This document shows positions 34,210-37,867 of a DNA stretch of 37,867 nucleotides, in pieces; the stretch's first letter is position 1; every line of letters starts with the position of its first letter. The notes beneath the pieces were generated by a model. The model was not told the origin of the DNA. It ran no database searches and saw only the letters and a program-made list of their open reading frames with translations. The position numbers were made by a program, and so were the translations under genes. The DNA comes from Phycisphaerales bacterium. GTDB taxonomy: Bacteria > Bacteroidota > Bacteroidia > Chitinophagales > Chitinophagaceae. The DNA lies in contig JASGCP010000007.1 of assembly GCA_030053995.1 (NCBI GenBank), positions 1 to 37,867 on the forward strand, written 5' to 3'.

Positions 34210-34575
34210 GCTCTATGACGAAATGAGTGGTTAAGTTAGTTACATTTTATATTTGATTACCGTTGAAGATATAGGCAAAACGGCCTCAGAGGAAGGGCGT
34301 TGCAAAACAAGGCGAACGAAGTTGGCTATCGAAAATGGGTAGTGGCCAATATATCAAAGAAAGCGAGTGGTAGCGATACTAAAATTGTAAAGAAGCAGGT
34401 AAATAAAATCTAATCGCTACCAATCGCTTTCTATATATCCGACGCCATTCATTTTCGATAACGCAGTGAGCCGTAGTTTTGTAGCCCTTACTTTGCAGGC
34501 TTGATTTTTTCTTTGTTTCTTTCTTTTGTATCAAAACAAAAGAAAGAAAAATAACCTTATAAAACTTTAAATGGT
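34210..34575 (+). mobile_element. R2 miniature element, full palindrome, right end lost
   Basis: The left end GCTCTATGACGAAATGAGTG and the whole central palindrome match the 17972-18383 copy in opposite orientation (arms about 34288-34371 and 34411-34500, both with the GGTAGCGAT/ATCGCTACC tips). Similarity stops after the CTTTCTTTTG/CAAAAGAAAG hairpin and ATAACCTTATAAAA near 34565. The expected right terminal repeat is not recognisable, so this copy should be immobile. Confidence 0.8.
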
Positions 34576-34999
34576 CGTTTGGAAAAGCAACTTTTTAGCT
34601 CTAATTTATGGGTATATTTAGGCACTCTTTTTTTACTTTTAAATTTACATTTTACAGCCTTACTCCCCACAAAATTAAACTTGCCCGTTTTTTACATAAT
34701 CCGGAAGTAATAACAACCCTGCATTTTGGTTTTTTTAATTTGTATGTTCATGATAATGTTATTTACACATTCAATGTTAAACCCTTTTGGATTTATTGTA
34801 AATTTCATTTGTAAACATCAATAATTAATTTTTAATGATTAATGTTTAATGATTAATAATCAACTAATTGCAACTCAAAACGATATTTTTTTATTTTTCT
34901 TTATTGGTTTTTAAAATGATAGTTTGGTGTTTTACAATATATCTGGGGTGCTTAGCAATCCGTGTAGCCGTGATTCAGAAAAAAGAACAATCATGCCAA
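34576..34999. other. AT-rich intergenic region with a tandem 14-bp unit
   Basis: TTTAATGATTAATG (34831-34844) is followed by TTTAATGATTAATA (34845-34858), a tandem duplication. At 34867-34896 TTGCAACTCAAAACGA and the T-rich run after it match 14410-14438. Two short open frames (34608-34814, 34868-35077) have no start signals or recognisable features and are not called as genes. Confidence 0.5.
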
Positions 35000-35004
35000 T
35001 CATC

Positions 35005-35109
35005 ATTTAATCATATATATCACGGTTCAGACAAAAGAAACAATATTTTCAAGGTTCTAACCATTATCCAACTCTAAAACCTCTTAGCACCTCAAAATAT
35101 AATTTAGCC
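35005..35109 (+). repeat. R1 dispersed repeat, long copy upstream of the metalloprotease gene
   Basis: Matches 1-103 along its length, including ATCACGGTTCAGACAAAAGAA and the core (35084-35109, TTAGCACCTCAAAATATAAT then TTAGCC). A TTCAGAAAAAAGAACAAT segment at about 34975-34992 is a diverged partial duplicate of its first part. It ends about 40 nt before a TACCTTG box (35149-35155) that may be the -7 region of the next gene. Confidence 0.75.
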
Positions 35110-35236
35110 AATAAAATAGGGTAGGGGGATTTGTTAAATAATAATCGTACCTTGCATTTCTTACATGTTAAGACTTCGTAAATAAACTGCTCTTTACCGT
35201 TCCTTATTTATTCCGCTCATTTTACAATACCCCAAT

Positions 35237-37807
35237 ATGTTTAACAAATTTAATTGTCAGCTTTTTGTTGTGATTCTATTGTCCATGATAACTATACAGG
35301 TTTATGCTAAAGAAAAAGCACCGATTAAACGAAAATCCCTTGCTACTGACACGACGGCAAAACTCTTAACGACACCGCAAGCTAATATGCCCCCCAAAAT
35401 TGGACCAATAGCATTTAAGGATTTAATTACGAATGGTAGCATCACTAAAGCTGGACTTTTTACAGTATATCAAGTAAACGATAAATATTATTTTGCTATT
35501 CCTGATTCCTTACTCAATAAAGAAATATTATCCGTAACCCGTTTTATTAAAGTACCCGCAGGCGGTAGAATTTATGGTGGTGAAAAAGTAAACTACCTAA
35601 CCCTGCAATTTGAGAAAGGACCCAATAAAAATATATTTTTACGCGTTTTAGCAGTATTCAGCGAAGCGGATAGTAGCGATGCAATTTATAAAGCAGTTAA
35701 AAATTCTACACTCAATACAATTGTGGCAGCTTTTGATATAAAAGCCTATACGCCAGATTCTACCGCCACACTTATTGATGTTACTGATTTCTTTAAAGGC
35801 GATAACCAAGTTGTTGCTTTAAGTCCTGATCAAAAACGAAATTTCTCTATTTTGGCATTGGCACCTGATCGATCCTATATCAGCAAGATTAAAACATTTC
35901 CAACCAATACGGAAATTAAAACCGTTAAAACTTATGCCGTCATGCCTCCGCAACCATTTAGCCCCTTGAGCCCAATACCACCCGCTAATTCATTTCCTAT
36001 TGGTAATATCAGCGGTGCTGTTACTATGGAACTCAATACTTCATGGGTACTCTTGCCTTCAAAACCAATGTTAAAAAGACAATACGACCCGCGTGTAGGA
36101 TTCTTTACAACAGGCTATGATGTGTTTAGCGATACACAACAACGCGTTAACCCTGAAAATTATATCGTCCGCTGGCGTTTAGAGCCCAAACCTGAAGATG
36201 TTGAAAAATATAAAAAGGGTATTTTAGTAGAACCACAAAAACAAATTGTTTACTATATCGATCCCGCTACGCCTAATCAATGGCGCCCTTATTTTATTCA
36301 AGGCGTTAACGCATGGAACAAGGCTTTTGAACAAGCAGGATTTAAAAATGCTATTTGTGCTAAAGAATGGCCTGAAAACGACTCGGCTTTTGACTTAGAA
36401 GACGCACGATATTCTGTTATTCGATATTTCGCTTCCGATATAGCCAATGCCTACGGTCCTAATGTCCACGATCCCCGAACAGGTGAAATTATTGAATCAC
36501 ATATCGGCTGGTATCATAATGTTATGAAAATTTTACATGATTGGTATTTCATTCAAACCGCCGCCGTGGATTCTAATGCTCGTAAAATGGTCTTTAGTGA
36601 CTCGCTGATGGGTAAACTTATATCTTTTGTCGTTACACATGAAGTAGGGCATACACTCGGACTAAGACATAACATGGGTAGCAGTAGTACAGTACCTGTT
36701 GCTTTACTCAGAGATAAAAAATGGTTGGCAGATCACGGACATACGCCCTCAATAATGGACTATGCCCGCTTTGATTATGTAGCACAACCAGAGGATTCTA
36801 TACCAGAAGAGAGTTTGTTTCCAAAAATTGGTGCTTACGACAAATGGGCTATTCAGTGGGGCTATCGTTATTTAGGTGTTGATGACGTAAAAAAAGATAA
36901 GGATACCGTTAGTAAATGGGTAAACGATAGTTTGGCAAACAATAAAATGTTGTATTTTGGAACAGAAAGTAACCCTTACGATCCAAGAGATCAAACTGAA
37001 GATTTAGGCGATGATAATATGCAAGCAGACAGCTATGGCATTTTGAATCTACAAAGAGAAATTAAACATTTGGCTACATGGACTTATGTATCAGGTGATT
37101 TATATGATAATTTAGATGAGATGTATCAAGTACTTGTGCGGCAGTATAAGACTTATATCTTTCATGTAGTTAGAAATATTGCTGGTGTATATGAAACGCC
37201 GAAATCAGTAGATCAATCAGGGGCAGTTTACAAGCCCAATCCTAAGTATAAACAAGAAGAAGCAACGGATTTCTTAAACAAACAGCTTTTTCAAACACCT
37301 TATTGGTTGCTTGATACCGCTATTCTTAATAAGGTAAGTTATCCTATTAGTAACGATGCCGTTGCCGATATTCAAAAAACTACACTCACAGCATTGTTAG
37401 ACCCTTCCAAACTTTATATACTGTTATTGTCAACAAACCGTTTTGGCGTAACTGATAGTTATACCATTGAGGAATTTTTAAAATCTTTGCAACAGTCTAT
37501 TTGGACAGAGCTATCTACCCATAAACCTATTGATTTTTATCGCCGTAACCTACAAAAAATTTATGTTACGCAATGTTTGAATCTTGTTGCCATGAATAAC
37601 AATCCTGCACCCATTGCTAATCCATTTTCAGGAGGCAATGCTAATACTATTGCCCTGCAATCTGATATTTCTTCGTTAGTAAAAGTCTATCTTAAAAACT
37701 TAAAGAAATCAATCGATGCTAATATTAATTTGATTCCCGATAATTTATCACAGTATCATTTGCAGGATATTAGCGATCGTATAGCAAACGCCTTTAAAGA
37801 TAAATAA
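35237..37807 (+). CDS. Secreted zinc metalloprotease (DUF5117/DUF5118 type)
   Basis: An 856-residue exported protein. Signal peptide residues 1 to about 24 (ending near VYAKE) are followed by a propeptide-like N-terminal domain. Residues about 80-300 (FTVYQVNDKYYFAIPDSLLN onward) fit the DUF5117/5118 architecture found before this metzincin-like domain. HEVGHTLGLRHN near 470 is the extended zinc site HExxHxxGxxH, and SIMDYARFDY near 505 is a Met-turn-like segment. The C-terminal 300 residues are helical with no known motif. It probably degrades extracellular or periplasmic protein. It lies between two directly repeated R2 elements, with an R1 copy upstream. Confidence 0.88.
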   Translation: MFNKFNCQLFVVILLSMITIQVYAKEKAPIKRKSLATDTTAKLLTTPQANMPPKIGPIAFKDLITNGSITKAGLFTVYQVNDKYYFAIPDSLLNKEILSVTRFIKVPAGGRIYGGEKVNYLTLQFEKGPNKNIFLRVLAVFSEADSSDAIYKAVKNSTLNTIVAAFDIKAYTPDSTATLIDVTDFFKGDNQVVALSPDQKRNFSILALAPDRSYISKIKTFPTNTEIKTVKTYAVMPPQPFSPLSPIPPANSFPIGNISGAVTMELNTSWVLLPSKPMLKRQYDPRVGFFTTGYDVFSDTQQRVNPENYIVRWRLEPKPEDVEKYKKGILVEPQKQIVYYIDPATPNQWRPYFIQGVNAWNKAFEQAGFKNAICAKEWPENDSAFDLEDARYSVIRYFASDIANAYGPNVHDPRTGEIIESHIGWYHNVMKILHDWYFIQTAAVDSNARKMVFSDSLMGKLISFVVTHEVGHTLGLRHNMGSSSTVPVALLRDKKWLADHGHTPSIMDYARFDYVAQPEDSIPEESLFPKIGAYDKWAIQWGYRYLGVDDVKKDKDTVSKWVNDSLANNKMLYFGTESNPYDPRDQTEDLGDDNMQADSYGILNLQREIKHLATWTYVSGDLYDNLDEMYQVLVRQYKTYIFHVVRNIAGVYETPKSVDQSGAVYKPNPKYKQEEATDFLNKQLFQTPYWLLDTAILNKVSYPISNDAVADIQKTTLTALLDPSKLYILLLSTNRFGVTDSYTIEEFLKSLQQSIWTELSTHKPIDFYRRNLQKIYVTQCLNLVAMNNNPAPIANPFSGGNANTIALQSDISSLVKVYLKNLKKSIDANINLIPDNLSQYHLQDISDRIANAFKDK

Positions 37808-37814
37808 TTAGGGG

Positions 37815-37867
37815 GCTCTATGACGAAATGAGTGGGTAAGTTAGTTACATTTTATATTTGATTACCA
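37815..37867 (+). mobile_element. R2 miniature element, left end only (cut by window edge)
   Basis: Begins GCTCTATGACGAAATGAGTG and continues identically to the left end of the 34210 copy for over 45 bp up to the edge. It starts 7 bp after the metalloprotease stop codon. Confidence 0.85.

Noticed and set aside
34608-35077. Two small plus-strand open frames upstream of the metalloprotease gene
   Set aside because: Low-complexity composition, no ribosome site or promoter, and the second runs through the R1 repeat.
1-37867. tRNA, rRNA or prophage genes
   Set aside because: No recognisable tRNA arms, rRNA blocks, integrase or phage structural genes were found by reading both strands.

Overview
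The window looks like chromosome of an AT-rich member of the Bacteroidota, probably near Chitinophagaceae or Sphingobacteriales. The evidence is the recurrent TAnnTTTG -7 promoter box just upstream of genes, an alternate GlmU-like protein next to tpiA, a B12-dependent NrdJ, a bacilliredoxin, a DUF5117/5118-type metalloprotease and a GG-leader peptide precursor of the Bacteroidota type. No rRNA, tRNA, CRISPR array or phage module was seen.

Layout. 1-4.2 kb: a GH20 hexosaminidase, about 900 bp of insertion-sequence scars, a small 12-cysteine peptide gene with a double-glycine leader, and a lipid A acyltransferase. 4.2-9.6 kb: dnaE, a secreted OB-fold protein and a polysaccharide deacetylase. 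9.6-12.7 kb: an accessory block bounded by a miniature inverted-repeat element on the left and a decayed gene fragment on the right. It carries a HEAT-repeat/SPPY DNA methyltransferase and a CfrBI-like restriction endonuclease; the methyltransferase has a visible 1-nt frameshift near its 3' end. 12.7-17.8 kb: a GNAT protein, ccmC-ccmD, a secreted prolyl-iminopeptidase-like hydrolase and feoB. 17.9-18.7 kb: a full-length palindromic miniature element abutting an older IS fragment. 18.7-30.5 kb: an Asp-box propeller lipoprotein, divergent bacilliredoxin and Hsp20 genes, a polysaccharide flippase, acetoacetate decarboxylase, an MHS transporter, a GT9 glycosyltransferase, a POT peptide transporter, and the glmU-like/tpiA pair. 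30.5-37.8 kb: nrdJ, another miniature element, and a zinc metalloprotease that sits between two directly repeated miniature elements.

The genes are mostly housekeeping and envelope functions. The less explained material lies between them. Two dispersed repeat families stand out. R1 has a core reading TTAGCACC...AATGATTTAGCC; it recurs upstream of four genes whose products all carry export signals. R2 is an element of about 410 bp with ends GCTCTATGACGAAAT, built around a very long imperfect palindrome. The best candidate for something undescribed is the orphan cysteine-rich peptide gene at 2839-3096, which sits beside IS scars, under an R1 copy and a clear Bacteroidota promoter, with no maturation or export genes in view.
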